64,000 nt of DNA from JAJPKK01 sp963787675 (GCA_963787675.1 CAWBDV010000023.1:248001-312000), one strand, 5' to 3'; positions 16,520 to 25,899 are shown, counted from the stretch's first letter. The notes: generated by a model from the letters alone, not told the origin. Translations and numbers: made by a program.

Positions 16520-17404
16520 CTACGACACAAGCCCCATCGCCCTCGCGCGGGCGAGAAGGCGCTCGGCGCGGGCGATGTGCGGGCGGTCGTACATGACGCC
16601 GTCGATGCCGACGACGCCGGCGCCGGGCGCGGCAGCGAATGCCGCGATGATGGCTTGCGCCTTGGCCATCGCCTCGGGCTTCGGCGTGAAGACCTCGTTG
16701 ATGGTCGCGACCTGTGCGGGATGGATCGCCATCTTGCCGGTGAAGCCGTCGCGGCGCGCCTCTTCGGATTCGCGGCGCAACCCGGCCTCGTTGCGAAAAT
16801 CCACATAGACGGTGTCGATGGCCTGCACCTCGGCCGCTGCCGCGGCCGCAAGGCACAGCGTGCGGGCAAGGCGATACGGATCGAGGAAGTTGCCATCATG
16901 GTCGCGGTTGGCTTCCGCGCCCAATTCGGCCGACAGGTCCTCGGCGCCCCAGGTCAGCGCGGAAAGTCGCGCGCTTGCGCCGCGATAGGTGCCGGCCACG
17001 AAGAGGGCTGCCGCAGTCTCGGTCGCAATTGCCACGATCTCGATTGAGCCTTCGTCGCGCCCATGCAAGGCCTCGCGCGCGGTCAACTTGGCGTCGGCAT
17101 GAATGACCGAAGCGCCGCCCTCGGCCTTGGGCAGCATGATGGCGTCAGGCCCCGCCGGAACCACCGCGTCGAGATCGGCGTCGGTCAGCCCGGTCTCAAT
17201 ACCGTTGACCCGCACGAGCAAGCGTGGCCGCGCAGGCCTCGCAAGAGCCACGCGCAAAAATTCGGCCGCAACCTGTCGCGCCGCACCCTTGCGGTCCGGG
17301 GCAACCGAGTCTTCGAGATCAATGATGATGGCGTCGGCGCCGCATCCGATCGCCTTGTCGAGCTTCTTCGGCGCGTCCGCCGGGACGAACAGCAGCGAAC
17401 GCAT
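16520..17404 (-). CDS. CoA ester lyase (citrate lyase beta / malyl-CoA lyase-like)
   Basis: A 294-residue HpcH/HpaI-superfamily CoA lyase. MRSLLFVPAD begins the TIM barrel; IIIDLEDSVAP (residues 27-36) holds the metal-binding Glu/Asp, LLVRVNG the active-site Arg, and IMLPKAEG and GKMAIHPAQV are conserved. Such enzymes cleave or form malyl-CoA, methylmalyl-CoA or citramalyl-CoA. Its ATG overlaps the stop of the upstream MaoC-type gene by one base (TGATG), so hydratase and lyase are coupled and probably act in sequence on one CoA ester. Confidence 0.87.
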   Translation of the reverse strand: MRSLLFVPADAPKKLDKAIGCGADAIIIDLEDSVAPDRKGAARQVAAEFLRVALARPARPRLLVRVNGIETGLTDADLDAVVPAGPDAIMLPKAEGGASVIHADAKLTAREALHGRDEGSIEIVAIATETAAALFVAGTYRGASARLSALTWGAEDLSAELGAEANRDHDGNFLDPYRLARTLCLAAAAAAEVQAIDTVYVDFRNEAGLRRESEEARRDGFTGKMAIHPAQVATINEVFTPKPEAMAKAQAIIAAFAAAPGAGVVGIDGVMYDRPHIARAERLLARARAMGLVS

Positions 17405-17889
17405 CAACTCGGTCGCATCACGATGAAGGCGCTGCGCCGGCATTCGGCGACGAGCTTGTCATTCTGGTTGTAGCAGCGATGGATCAGTTCGACGATACCG
17501 GCGCCCGGCCGCGATTTCGAGACACGTTTGCCGGCGATTTCCGTCGTCGCATGAAGCGTATCGCCCTCGAACACCGGATGCGGAAATTTCACGTCGGTCA
17601 TGCCGAGGTTGGCGATGGTGGTGCCCGTGGTGATGTCGGAGACCGACATGCCGATCATCAGCCCAAGCGTGAACAGCGAATTCATCAGCGGCTGGCCCCA
17701 CTCGGTTTCCTGCTCGCAGAAATGCCGGTCGATGTGAAGCGGCTGCGGGTTGAGTGTCATGTTGGAGAACAGCATGTTGTCCATCTGCGTGACCGTGCGG
17801 TAATAGCGGTGCTCGAACACCTCGCCGGGAACGAAGTCGTCGAAATAGATGCCGCCGCGCTTGTGCCGCGCTGCCGTCGTGGTGGCCAT
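17404..17889 (-). CDS. MaoC-type hotdog dehydratase
   Basis: A 161-residue single-hotdog hydratase of the MaoC group. FDDFVPGEVFEHRYYRTVT leads into the catalytic region NPQPLHIDRHFCEQ, where Asn/Asp-His-like residues line the active site. It probably hydrates an enoyl-CoA that the coupled CoA lyase then cleaves, as mesaconyl-CoA hydratase and malyl-CoA lyase do in related pathways. The known mesaconyl-CoA hydratases are double-hotdog and longer, so identity with those is not claimed. The ATG at 17889 is about 60-100 bp from a divergent transglycosylase gene. Confidence 0.85.
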   Translation of the reverse strand: MATTTAARHKRGGIYFDDFVPGEVFEHRYYRTVTQMDNMLFSNMTLNPQPLHIDRHFCEQETEWGQPLMNSLFTLGLMIGMSVSDITTGTTIANLGMTDVKFPHPVFEGDTLHATTEIAGKRVSKSRPGAGIVELIHRCYNQNDKLVAECRRSAFIVMRPS

Positions 17890-17992
17890 GATTGAGTCTC
17901 CCGTGCCGGCGAATGCTTCTGCGTTAACGTTTCGTTTACCATAATTGCCAATGGTGCAAACCGGCGAAGAAGTCGCCGGGGCAGCCGTAACC

Positions 17993-19051
17993 ATGGACAT
18001 CAGCGGCATTTTCAATCGGCCGGGAACGCAGAGCGTGTCCGACGCGATTCAAAGCGCCGCCGACGCGACCGGCACCAGCTTCGAATACATGCTGGCGACG
18101 GCGCAGGCCGAATCGAGTCTTAATCCGCAGGCAGCCTCCGCGACATCCTCGGCGCGCGGGCTCTATCAGTTCATCGACCAGACCTGGCTCGCGACGCTGA
18201 AGCGGTCGGGGCCGACGCTTGGCTACGGCCGCTATGCCGATGCGATCGTGCAGAACGCGCCGGGCCGCTACGACGTGCCCGATCCGACCATGCGCCGGGA
18301 CATCATGGCGTTGCGCGACGATCCCACCGCGAACGCCGCCATGGCGGGCGCGCTGACGCGCGACAACGCCGCTCAGCTTGCGGCGCGGCTAGGCCGCAAG
18401 GCAAGCGACGGCGAGCTTTACATTGCCCATGTCCTCGGCCCCGCCGGCGCTGCGAAGCTGACGACGCTCGCAACGACGGCGCCGACCGCCGCTGCCGATG
18501 CCGCATTTCCGTCTGCCGCCGATGCCAACCGCGCGATCTTCTACGACCGCGACGGCCGTGCGCGCAGCGCCGCTGAAGTCTACAGCGCGCTGATCGGCCG
18601 ATACGACGGCGCCCGCGGGAACGGCAGCACCGGCGCGGGCCCGACCAATATCGTAACCGCCATAGCGTCAGCCTTCGGCCTTGCCGGACCGATCGGACCG
18701 CCAACCGCCCCGCCTGCCGCGGCGCCATCTGCATCTACGCCGCGCGCAATATCGGCAGCGCCTGTCGGTGCTCCGCTCGTCATCGTCCCAGGGACCATGA
18801 CAACCACAGTGATGGCTGGTGACGCGAGCTCCGCTTCCACTGACACGACCGCCCCGCCCGAGTCGTCGGGTCGAATCTCGACGGCAACGCCGCTGTTCCG
18901 AGGATTGTTCAGCGACAGCGGCGCGCCGCCGCGGCAGTTCGTCTCCGAATTATGGACGGCGCGGGCCGCGCGACCGGTGCCCGGGCAGATCGCACCCACG
19001 GCAGAGGGCGAAATTTCCGCAGCATCTCGTTCGGGGCCGTCGCGCCCCTAA
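17993..19051 (+). CDS. Lytic transglycosylase-like protein (SLT domain) with Ala/Pro-rich tail
   Basis: A 352-residue protein with an N-terminal SLT-type lysozyme fold. ATAQAESSLNP (catalytic Glu40 by this start) is followed by SARGLYQFIDQTWL. The C-terminal half (from about residue 210) is low-complexity, rich in Ala, Pro, Ser and Thr. No signal peptide is evident. Upstream alternative starts are ATG 17951 and TTG 17945. The substrate would be peptidoglycan; export route and role are unknown. It sits directly ahead of a DUF2336 gene on the same strand. Confidence 0.72.
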   Translation: MDISGIFNRPGTQSVSDAIQSAADATGTSFEYMLATAQAESSLNPQAASATSSARGLYQFIDQTWLATLKRSGPTLGYGRYADAIVQNAPGRYDVPDPTMRRDIMALRDDPTANAAMAGALTRDNAAQLAARLGRKASDGELYIAHVLGPAGAAKLTTLATTAPTAAADAAFPSAADANRAIFYDRDGRARSAAEVYSALIGRYDGARGNGSTGAGPTNIVTAIASAFGLAGPIGPPTAPPAAAPSASTPRAISAAPVGAPLVIVPGTMTTTVMAGDASSASTDTTAPPESSGRISTATPLFRGLFSDSGAPPRQFVSELWTARAARPVPGQIAPTAEGEISAASRSGPSRP

Positions 19052-19189
19052 AAGCGATGCTCACGCGTCGCTGTCTTGCTCATCCGTAAAGATTCATGGT
19101 GAACGCTTTGTTAAGGCTCGCGATCTAGATTGGATACCGTTCGGCGTTGGCCGCGAGCGGCTGACGCTAGTCCAAGCGTGGTCGCAGGA

Positions 19190-20353
19190 ATGATTGTCCG
19201 GCAGTTTCTTCACTGGGTGCGAACGGCAGCCGCCGGTGAGCGCGCGGAAGCCAGCAGCGCACTTGCCCGCGCCTATCTCTACTCTGACCTGAGCCCGGAG
19301 GATCGCGACGCCGCCGAAGGCGCCATGATCACGCTGATCGATGATCCCTCCCCGCTCGTGCGCGAGGCTCTCGCCGAGGCGCTCGCAGACAGCCCCGACG
19401 CGCCTCATGCCGTGATGCACGCGCTTGCATCGGATCTGGAGCACATCGCGGCGATCGTCCTGCAGCACTCCCCGCTCTTCATCGATGCCGAGTTGGTCGA
19501 TCTCGTCGCGACCGGCACCCGCACCCTGCAGGCCGCAATCGCTGCCCGCGCGCCGCTCCAATGCGCGGTCGCGGCCGCGATCGCCGAGGTAGGTGCGGCG
19601 GAAGCCTGTCTCATTGCGGCCGAGAACCCCCATGCGGACATCGCGCCGTCGTCAGCCAATCGCATCATCGAGCGCTTCGGCCACCTCGGCGTCATTCGCG
19701 AAGCGTTGCTCGCGCGACCCGATCTGCCGCTGGCGGCGCGCCAGACACTGGTGCGCCTGGTGTCGCAACTCCTCGGGAATTTCGTCGCCGACCGCTCCTG
19801 GCTCGGGCGCGACCGCGCCAACGCGGTGGCGCGCGAAGCCTGCGAGAAGGCGACGGTGACGATCGCGGCGCTTGGTCCGAACGACGATACGAGCCCGCTG
19901 ATCCGGCACCTGCGCATGAGCGGTCAGCTCAATGCCGGGCTCGTGCTCCGCGCGCTGTTGTCCGGCAACATGGCGATGTTCGAAGATGCGCTGTGCGAAC
20001 TCTCCGAGCTGCCGCTTGCGCGCGTGCAGTCACTGGTGCACGACCGCGGCAGCGCAGGTTTTCGTGCGGTGTTCGACAAAGCCGGCCTGCCGGTCTCGAC
20101 CTATGTCGCATTTCGCGAGGCGCTGTCCGCTGTCCGCGAAGCTCATGAAAACGGCGAGTTTATCGGCGCAAGCCGCCTCAAGCGGCGCATGGTCGAGCGG
20201 GTGCTGACAAGCTGCGAACGCGCCGATGTCGGCGATACCGAGCCGCTCCTCATCCTGCTGCGCCGCTTCGCGGCGGAAGCCGCGCGCGAGGATGCCCGCA
20301 TCTATTGCGACGAACTCGTCGCCCAGGACGAGCAAGACCGCGACGCGGCATAG
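19190..20353 (+). CDS. DUF2336 domain protein (second copy)
   Basis: A 387-residue helical-repeat protein of the DUF2336 family. Recognisable units are LIDDPSPLVREALAEALADS, HIAAIVLQHSPLFIDAELVD and a C-terminal SRLKRRMVERVL stretch. It is only distantly similar to the copy at 15362-16477. The start is uncertain: ATG 19190 has GCAGGA immediately before it, and an upstream TTG at 19130 is open. Function is unknown. Confidence 0.78.
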   Translation: MIVRQFLHWVRTAAAGERAEASSALARAYLYSDLSPEDRDAAEGAMITLIDDPSPLVREALAEALADSPDAPHAVMHALASDLEHIAAIVLQHSPLFIDAELVDLVATGTRTLQAAIAARAPLQCAVAAAIAEVGAAEACLIAAENPHADIAPSSANRIIERFGHLGVIREALLARPDLPLAARQTLVRLVSQLLGNFVADRSWLGRDRANAVAREACEKATVTIAALGPNDDTSPLIRHLRMSGQLNAGLVLRALLSGNMAMFEDALCELSELPLARVQSLVHDRGSAGFRAVFDKAGLPVSTYVAFREALSAVREAHENGEFIGASRLKRRMVERVLTSCERADVGDTEPLLILLRRFAAEAAREDARIYCDELVAQDEQDRDAA

Positions 20354-20511
20354 CGCCGATTGAGTGCGCGTTTTGCCGCCAAACAGAAACTAATAGTGGA
20401 ATCGCGATTTACGCGCCATTGGGCCGTCACGCACTTTGTTGTAGTGTAGTCTTGGGTGGCGATCGCGTTGCGGGGCGCGATGATCAATTCGAAATATGTA
20501 GGTACACGCAG

Positions 20512-20811
20512 ATGAGACCGTTTTCGCTGCTTCTTGGATGCGCGTTCGCTATCTCTTTGCTCAGCGGCAGCGTCGCGCTGGGTCAGATTCAAGGCAGAGG
20601 GATGACGGTGAATACGCCATTTCCCGGGCCGGTCGAGACGCCGCAGGAAAAGCGTCAGAAAAGTAATGCATGCAATGCGGAGGCAAAAAGCGCAAAGCTG
20701 ACCCGCAAGGACCGCACTGCATACTTGAAGTATTGCAATTCGTCTCGTTACGTCGCCGACTTCAAACCTCCGGGCGTAGATGAATGGCGAGAGACCCTGC
20801 CTAAACCGTGA
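20512..20811 (+). CDS. Small secreted PsiF-like repeat protein, copy 1 of 3
   Basis: A 99-residue protein with a signal peptide (cleavage after ALG, about residue 24), a mature start QIQGRGM and a single PsiF-like unit: KRQKSNACNAEAKSAKL, then DRTAYLKYCNS. PsiF of E. coli has two such Cys-containing units and is phosphate-starvation inducible, with unknown biochemistry. The two Cys residues could form a disulfide in the periplasm. It is the first of three tandem paralogues. Confidence 0.75.
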   Translation: MRPFSLLLGCAFAISLLSGSVALGQIQGRGMTVNTPFPGPVETPQEKRQKSNACNAEAKSAKLTRKDRTAYLKYCNSSRYVADFKPPGVDEWRETLPKP

Positions 20812-20965
20812 CGCTACTTCTTATTCCTTAGGACCTGATGCCAGGACGGCCCCAGCACCCTGCACGCCAGCCGGGCGTTGTTAGCAGGTCGGAAGATTTT
20901 ACTGTAATCTGACCGGCGGTTTCCCAACCATGGCCGGCGCTATTCGGCAGAATGTAGGTGGATCG

Positions 20966-21259
20966 ATGAAACTATCGCTATCCTTGGTCGCATGGAGTTT
21001 GATCGTTCCTTGCTTCACAGGCGCAACGGCGTTCGCCCAAATCCAAGGACGCGCGCCAACTTTTGGGACGACGATGCCAGAGCCACCTGAAACCGCCCAG
21101 CAGAAGCGCGAGAAAAGCAATGCCTGCAATGCCGAGGCAGCCAAGGGCAACCTTAACAGGAGCGATCGCACGGCCTACCTCAAGTTTTGCAACAACGCTC
21201 ATTATTATCCGGATTTCAAGGCCCCAACGATCGAGACGTGGAGAAGCTTTCCGCGCTGA
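20966..21259 (+). CDS. Small secreted PsiF-like repeat protein, copy 2 of 3
   Basis: A 97-residue paralogue of the preceding gene. It has a signal peptide (cleavage after AFA), the mature start QIQGRAP and the PsiF-like unit KREKSNACNAEAAKGNL with DRTAYLKFCNN. The ATG at 20966 has GTAGGTGG upstream. The 154-bp gap before it leaves room for its own promoter, so the three copies need not form one transcript. Confidence 0.75.
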   Translation: MKLSLSLVAWSLIVPCFTGATAFAQIQGRAPTFGTTMPEPPETAQQKREKSNACNAEAAKGNLNRSDRTAYLKFCNNAHYYPDFKAPTIETWRSFPR

Positions 21260-21349
21260 ACGCCGTGAAGGCCTGCCCCACATTTGTGCCGACGTGCTCG
21301 CCAGCAAGGCGAGCGCAACCCGCTTACACGGTCAACCTGAGGAGCCTGT

Positions 21350-21661
21350 ATGCGAGGACCATTTCTCGTTCTTGGAGTTGTGTTCGCCGCTTCCAATGGG
21401 ACGATATGGCCCGCGCTCGCGCAAATTCAGGGCCGGGGAATGACCGCAACCACGCCGCCCCCGAACCTCACGGTTACGCCCGTCGAGACGGCGCAGCAAA
21501 AGCGTCAGAAAAGCAGCGCGTGCACTACGGAGGCTAAGCAGTCAAAGCTCAGCGGAAAGGACCGCACGGCATACCTGAAATACTGCAACTCCACCCCGTA
21601 CGAGGCTGACTTCAAAGCGCCCGGCGTCGCTGAATGGAAAAACTCCAGGCCTCAGCCCTGA
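21350..21661 (+). CDS. Small secreted PsiF-like repeat protein, copy 3 of 3
   Basis: A 103-residue paralogue with a signal peptide (cleavage after ALA), mature start QIQGRGM and the unit KRQKSSACTTEAKQSKL with DRTAYLKYCNS. GAGGAG precedes the ATG at 21350. Its 3' end overlaps the 3' end of the convergent TIR-NB-ARC-TPR gene by ten bases. The mature parts of copies 1 and 3 are closer to each other than to copy 2. Confidence 0.75.
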   Translation: MRGPFLVLGVVFAASNGTIWPALAQIQGRGMTATTPPPNLTVTPVETAQQKRQKSSACTTEAKQSKLSGKDRTAYLKYCNSTPYEADFKAPGVAEWKNSRPQP

Positions 21662-24178
21662 TGGTCCGAGCCGCTTTTGAGGGTTGCGGCGAGGACAGCT
21701 TTGGCGTCGTGAGTCCATTGGTGGACTTCCCCGAGCCCCTTTGAGAGCACCGCAAGCGCGGCTTGTGCGAATTCGTGCGCCTTGTGGACGTCTTCCGCCA
21801 CGAGCAGTTTCGCGAAGTTTGTTTTGGCACGCGCCGTGTAGACGTGATCCGCGCCATAGCTTTGCGAAAGAATCCGAATAGCCCGTATAAACAGCGGTTG
21901 GGCCTCCCGCGCGCGCCCGGTATCCCGCAGCAGGTTCGCGAAATTCTGCAGCAACGTCGCAAAGTGCGGATGATCGGGCCCGAGCGTCGTCTCTCCGATT
22001 TCGATTGCTTCGCGATAAAACGGCTCTGCTTCCTTAAGGCGGCCATCCCGTTGCAGGATCACCGCAACTTCGTTGAGGCGCGTAAATACGTCAGGGTGCG
22101 CGCGGCCGAGCGACTTGCGCCCTAACTCGATCGATTCGCGAAACAGCGCCTCCGCCTCTGCGCCATGTCCTTTGGCGTTTAGGAGCATCGCAAGAAACTC
22201 GAGGCGCTGTGCGACGTCGGGATGCGGCCGCCCAAGGTTCTTCTCGCCGAGTGCAATCGCCTCCTGCAACATCGTCTCGGCCTCGTCGTTGCGTCCCAGG
22301 TCGTGCACGAGCCTTGCCAGATTGGTCAAGGTTCTGGCGTAGCTTGGATGATCGATGCCGACCTGCTCGCGCTCGACGTCAAGCGCTTCGCGATAGAGAC
22401 GCTCGACGTCGATCTCTGGATTGAGGGCATGCATTGCGAGCGCGAGATTGTTCAAAATCTTAGCCATTTCCAGATGTCGGGGGCCGAATGACACCTTTGC
22501 GACGTCGGCCGCGTGCTCGAAAAAGGCCTTTGCGAGATCAAGTGAGCCGCGCGCATAAAGAAATTCCCCCATGCGATTGCAGACCAGCGCGAAATTCCCG
22601 TGCTCGAGTTTTGCCGCGATCGCGTGTTCGCGAAACGCGATCACATGAGGAAGCAGTTGGGTACAACGGGGCCAGTGTTCGGGTTTTTCATAGGCTTCTT
22701 CGGGCACGACCTCGGTGAGACGGTTAAGCACGGTTTCAAGGAGTTGCGATGTCTTCGAGTCCGCTGCGAGTTGAGCGCGCATTGCCGCTTGCACCATGCG
22801 GTGGAGCGTGACGGCCGCAGTGCCATCGTCCGAACTCATTGTGCTCGATGAGTGACACGGACGACAGCGCCGCCAGCGCCTCGGCCCGGTCGTCCACGTC
22901 GAACATGCCGTCGGTGATGAGGCCGAGCGGAATGTTCTCGGGTGCAAGAAAGGCAAAAATGCCAAGCAAAGTCTCGGCCTGAGCCTGTTCGGCCGTCGCC
23001 CTCTCGATGGCCGTACCGAACGTGCGGGCGATGCTTTCGGGATAACCTTTCGGCGGCCGCGTGATCCGGGCGTCGATCTTGGCGCGATAGTCGTCAAAGC
23101 TCAGACTTTTGCCGACGAGGCGGCAATACGCTCCCGCATGGTCCAGCGCGAGGGGAAGGTATCCCAGCGCGTTTGCAAGGCGGGCCGCACCGGCAGGATC
23201 AACCCGCGCGGCTCGTGTTTGCAGAAATTGCGACGCCGTATCTTCGGTCAGTACGTCGAGCTTGATCTCGGTCGCGCGACCGGCCCAATCGGTCCAGCGT
23301 GTCGTCAGCAAGACCCGCGCTCCCGCGTTGGGAACGAGATCGCGCAGCACTTCAGGCGTCTCGACGTTGTCGTAGACGAGTAGGAATGGCGTATTGAACG
23401 CGGCAAACCGTGCGAGGCTTGCCTTTGCCGCCGCCTCCTGGTCGGGGAGATTCGCCAATCGCGGATCAAGCTTGCCGGCGAGCGTGGCAAGCGCCGACAC
23501 CAATACCGTCCGCTGCTCCGCGGAGGCCCAATAGACGCCGGCGTAATCGTTGGCGTAGCGGTGCGCGTATTCTGCAACGAGCGACGATTTGCCGGTGCCG
23601 CCAAGGCCATAAATCGCGAGCGGCGGAACCGTCTTGTGGTCAGTGGGCTGCGTCAAAAGGAGATGCATGTCCGCGAGACGGTCGTCGCGGCCGGTAAAAT
23701 TCTGATCGCGCGGCGCGACATTCTCGAAAAGCTTGTGGCGCCGCGGCTCGGCCATCGAACGACCTTCGGCCGCGGCAAGAATGCGGGTCTTGCGCTCCTG
23801 TGGGTCTGCGATTCCGACGAGACTGCTATAGACCCGGCTCGCGAGGATGCCTTCGGGCCGGCAATCGTCGAGACAAAGGATCGCGAGGCGGCGCTCATCT
23901 GCGGAACGCGCAGCCGCTGCGAGGAAGTTCGTCACTTCCATCATCGTGTATTTCGAAGACGCGTAATCCTTGGTAAGGAGCAAGACGAGATGGCGGCACC
24001 GCTTCAATCCTTCGTCCATAGCGGCGATGAAATCTGCCGTCTGTGGAATGTCGTAGTCCTGGACGAAGACCGTGTAGCCTTCGGATTGAAGGACCTCCGC
24101 CACTTCCTGAGCGGTTGTCGCAGCACCGCCGCGTCGGCTGATGAAAAAATCGATTTCGGGACCCGCGCCGACCGCCAT
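21652..24178 (-). pseudogene. TIR-NB-ARC-TPR (bacterial NLR-like) gene with a +1 frameshift
   Basis: The 5' part (24178 to about 22833) encodes a TIR domain (residues 8-120, likely catalytic Glu81 in KYTMMEVTNF) and an NB-ARC ATPase: Walker A GLGGTGKSS 191-199, FLLVYDN Walker B, VLLTTRW, LPLALDHAG. The reading frame then shifts: NEF in frame 1 continues as DDGTAAVTLHRMVQAAMR one base on, then at least six TPR_10/12-type repeats of about 42 residues (LARLVHDLGRNDEAETMLQE). One extra base near 22828-22836 explains this. Intact, it would be about 840 residues: a TIR NADase-type effector governed by a STAND switch with a TPR sensor. An ATG at 22839 could also start the TPR part separately. Confidence 0.8.
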
Positions 24179-24525
24179 GCCCGTCTCACGCGCAGGCTGG
24201 AGTTGATGCGGCGGAGGAACTCATCTATAAGCAAAGAATGCACCATCGGCTTGCGCCGCGCCGGCTAGCGGCGCTCGGAACGCCTTGATAGCAGCGAGGC
24301 TACACCACGCTCCGGTGTTACGGAAGCGTAGTTCTAATTGGCTTATTGACGGATGTAGTGCGGCGCGCCCGCGAACTGACGCTCGCGCTCAGCGTCGGGC
24401 GACAAGAAGATGATGATGGCGTGCGCCGCGGCACGCAGCGCCGAAGCAATGGCGAGGGCAGCAAGTGGCGTGATGCTTCCGCGCTGAGCGCGCCTTGGGG
24501 ACGCGGGACGAAATCGCCCGCGCTG
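24179..24525. other. 347-bp spacer between the NLR-like gene and the Hpt gene
   Basis: No convincing gene with a normal start is seen. On the - strand, in the same frame as the Hpt gene and after its stop, an open stretch ending TAA near 24344 would encode SITPLAALAIASALRAAAHA followed by IIIFLSPDAERERQF. It looks protein-like but lacks ATG, GTG or TTG. It may be a relic of a longer Hpt C-terminus or a chance frame. The rest probably holds the promoter of the NLR-like gene. Confidence 0.4.
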
Positions 24526-25116
24526 TCACACCGGCGCGAGCGGCGGGCTCGTTTCAGTCGCCGGAGGCTCGGCTTCACTCGTCTCCGTGGCGTCGGCTTT
24601 CGTGTCGCGGCCGACGAGTTGGTCAGCGATCGCTCGCAGTTCTACGGACAAGGCGAGAGCGATCTCTTCCGCCTTGGCGTTGTTACGCTCGCGCACGATG
24701 GCGCGGACGGCGTCGACGCATTGATCGATATAGAGCAGCGGCACGCGAGCGGGATCGGGCGCCTCCTCAAGAACCCGGCACAGGCTGTCGGCGACATCCG
24801 CGGCCAAGGGATAGCCGAAGGTCGCGCCGTGTCCCCTGATGTCATGGGATGCACGGAACAGCTTCTGGCACGTCGTGTGGTTGTAGCCATCGGTATGGAT
24901 GAGGCGGCGCGCCAGCTCGAGTTCGGCGCACTCGTCCTGCATCCAGCTTTCGAATTGCGCCGACAGTTGTTCGAACGCGATCTCGGCATCGGTGAGCGGA
25001 TCGCGGTCATTACCGCCGCCGCGTCGCACCGCTTTCTTCAGCCGGTTCGGCGGAACGATCACCTCGTGGTCGGCGAACTTGGTGACGCTGGGGGCACTGT
25101 GCTTGCTGTCGGCCAT
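24526..25116 (-). CDS. Hpt (histidine phosphotransfer) domain protein
   Basis: A 196-residue cytoplasmic protein whose centre carries a four-helix Hpt signature, SHDIRGHGATFGYPLA, with His91 as the phospho-accepting residue. The C-terminal tail is acidic and Pro/Glu-rich. It follows a single-domain receiver gene by only 20 bp on the same strand, so the two probably exchange phosphate in one phosphorelay. The sensor kinase is not in the window. Confidence 0.82.
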   Translation of the reverse strand: MADSKHSAPSVTKFADHEVIVPPNRLKKAVRRGGGNDRDPLTDAEIAFEQLSAQFESWMQDECAELELARRLIHTDGYNHTTCQKLFRASHDIRGHGATFGYPLAADVADSLCRVLEEAPDPARVPLLYIDQCVDAVRAIVRERNNAKAEEIALALSVELRAIADQLVGRDTKADATETSEAEPPATETSPPLAPV

Positions 25117-25136
25117 ACGTGTCTCGCGAGGCTCCG

Positions 25137-25673
25137 TCAGACTTTGACCTTTTCGAGCAGGGGCTTTTGGTCGATCAATTCCGCATTGCCCTTGCGACGC
25201 TCGGGCCCGGTGTAGTTCACATTGTTGCTCCGCCGGCGGTCGGGACCGAAATAGCTCTTGGATTTGATGAATGGCCGCGGATTGATGATGGTGTTGAGAA
25301 TGCGCTGATAGAGCGCCTTCGCCGAGATCGGCTTTGCCAGGAACTCGGTGACGCCTGCATCGCGCGCTGCGATGACCCGCTTCTTCTCCGAATGTCCGGT
25401 CAGCATGACGATCGGGACATAGGGATTGGCGTTGGCGCCGGGCTGGCGAATCATCTGGGTCAGTTCAAGTCCGTCGAAAATCGGCATTGCCCAGTCGGTG
25501 ATGACGATGTCCGGGACGTAATGGACGAATGCCTCAAGACCCGTCGCGCCGTCTTCGGCCTCGTAGACTTCGCGGGAGCCGAAACCGTAAAGCAGCGTGC
25601 GCAGGATGCGGCGCATATGGGCGTTGTCCTCGATGACGAGGAAACGCAACCGATTGAAATCAATACGAATCAT
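25137..25673 (-). CDS. CheY-like response regulator
   Basis: A 178-residue receiver-domain protein. The acidic pair is Glu15/Asp16, the phosphoacceptor is Asp60 (VITDWAMP), and Thr92 and Lys114 (FLAKP) complete the site. After the receiver comes a basic tail of about 45 residues with repeated GPDRRRS and GPERRKG motifs and no DNA-binding domain. It is the first gene of a unit with the Hpt protein, and probably signals by protein contact, not transcription. Confidence 0.88.
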   Translation of the reverse strand: MIRIDFNRLRFLVIEDNAHMRRILRTLLYGFGSREVYEAEDGATGLEAFVHYVPDIVITDWAMPIFDGLELTQMIRQPGANANPYVPIVMLTGHSEKKRVIAARDAGVTEFLAKPISAKALYQRILNTIINPRPFIKSKSYFGPDRRRSNNVNYTGPERRKGNAELIDQKPLLEKVKV

Positions 25674-25794
25674 GTAGGGACCGTCGTGCCCGCGCGCCGA
25701 CCGGCAATTTCGCAGAACGACGTAAACGATCGATTAAGCTTTGGCTGCAAGGCGGCACTCCCGAGGGGCGGCGCGCCGCTGAAGACTCAGGCGG

Positions 25795-25899
25795 CAGTCC
25801 CCTGCTTGCGGGGGGAGAGTCAGGGAGGAAGCACACTCCACGGCACGAACTCGCGGCGAAGGCCCCCTCCCTAACCCTCCCCCGCGGGTGGGGAGGAAC
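25795..25899. repeat. Palindromic intergenic repeat, family E (CCCTCCCC/GGGGAGAG type)
   Basis: An imperfect inverted repeat. A left half with CCTGCTTGCGGGGGGAGAG and a right half with CCCTCCCTAACCCTCCCCC surround an unrelated centre. It is related to the repeat at 37444-37576 and lies between the response-regulator and NAD kinase genes. Confidence 0.65.

Noticed and set aside
22736..22839. Programmed +1 frameshifting as the explanation for the NLR-like gene
   Set aside because: The site has no slow stop codon, Shine-Dalgarno-like stimulator or known slippery heptamer, and the original frame runs on for about 100 bases. The TIR-nSTAND site at 49653 likewise lacks such signals. Mutation or sequence error is simpler.
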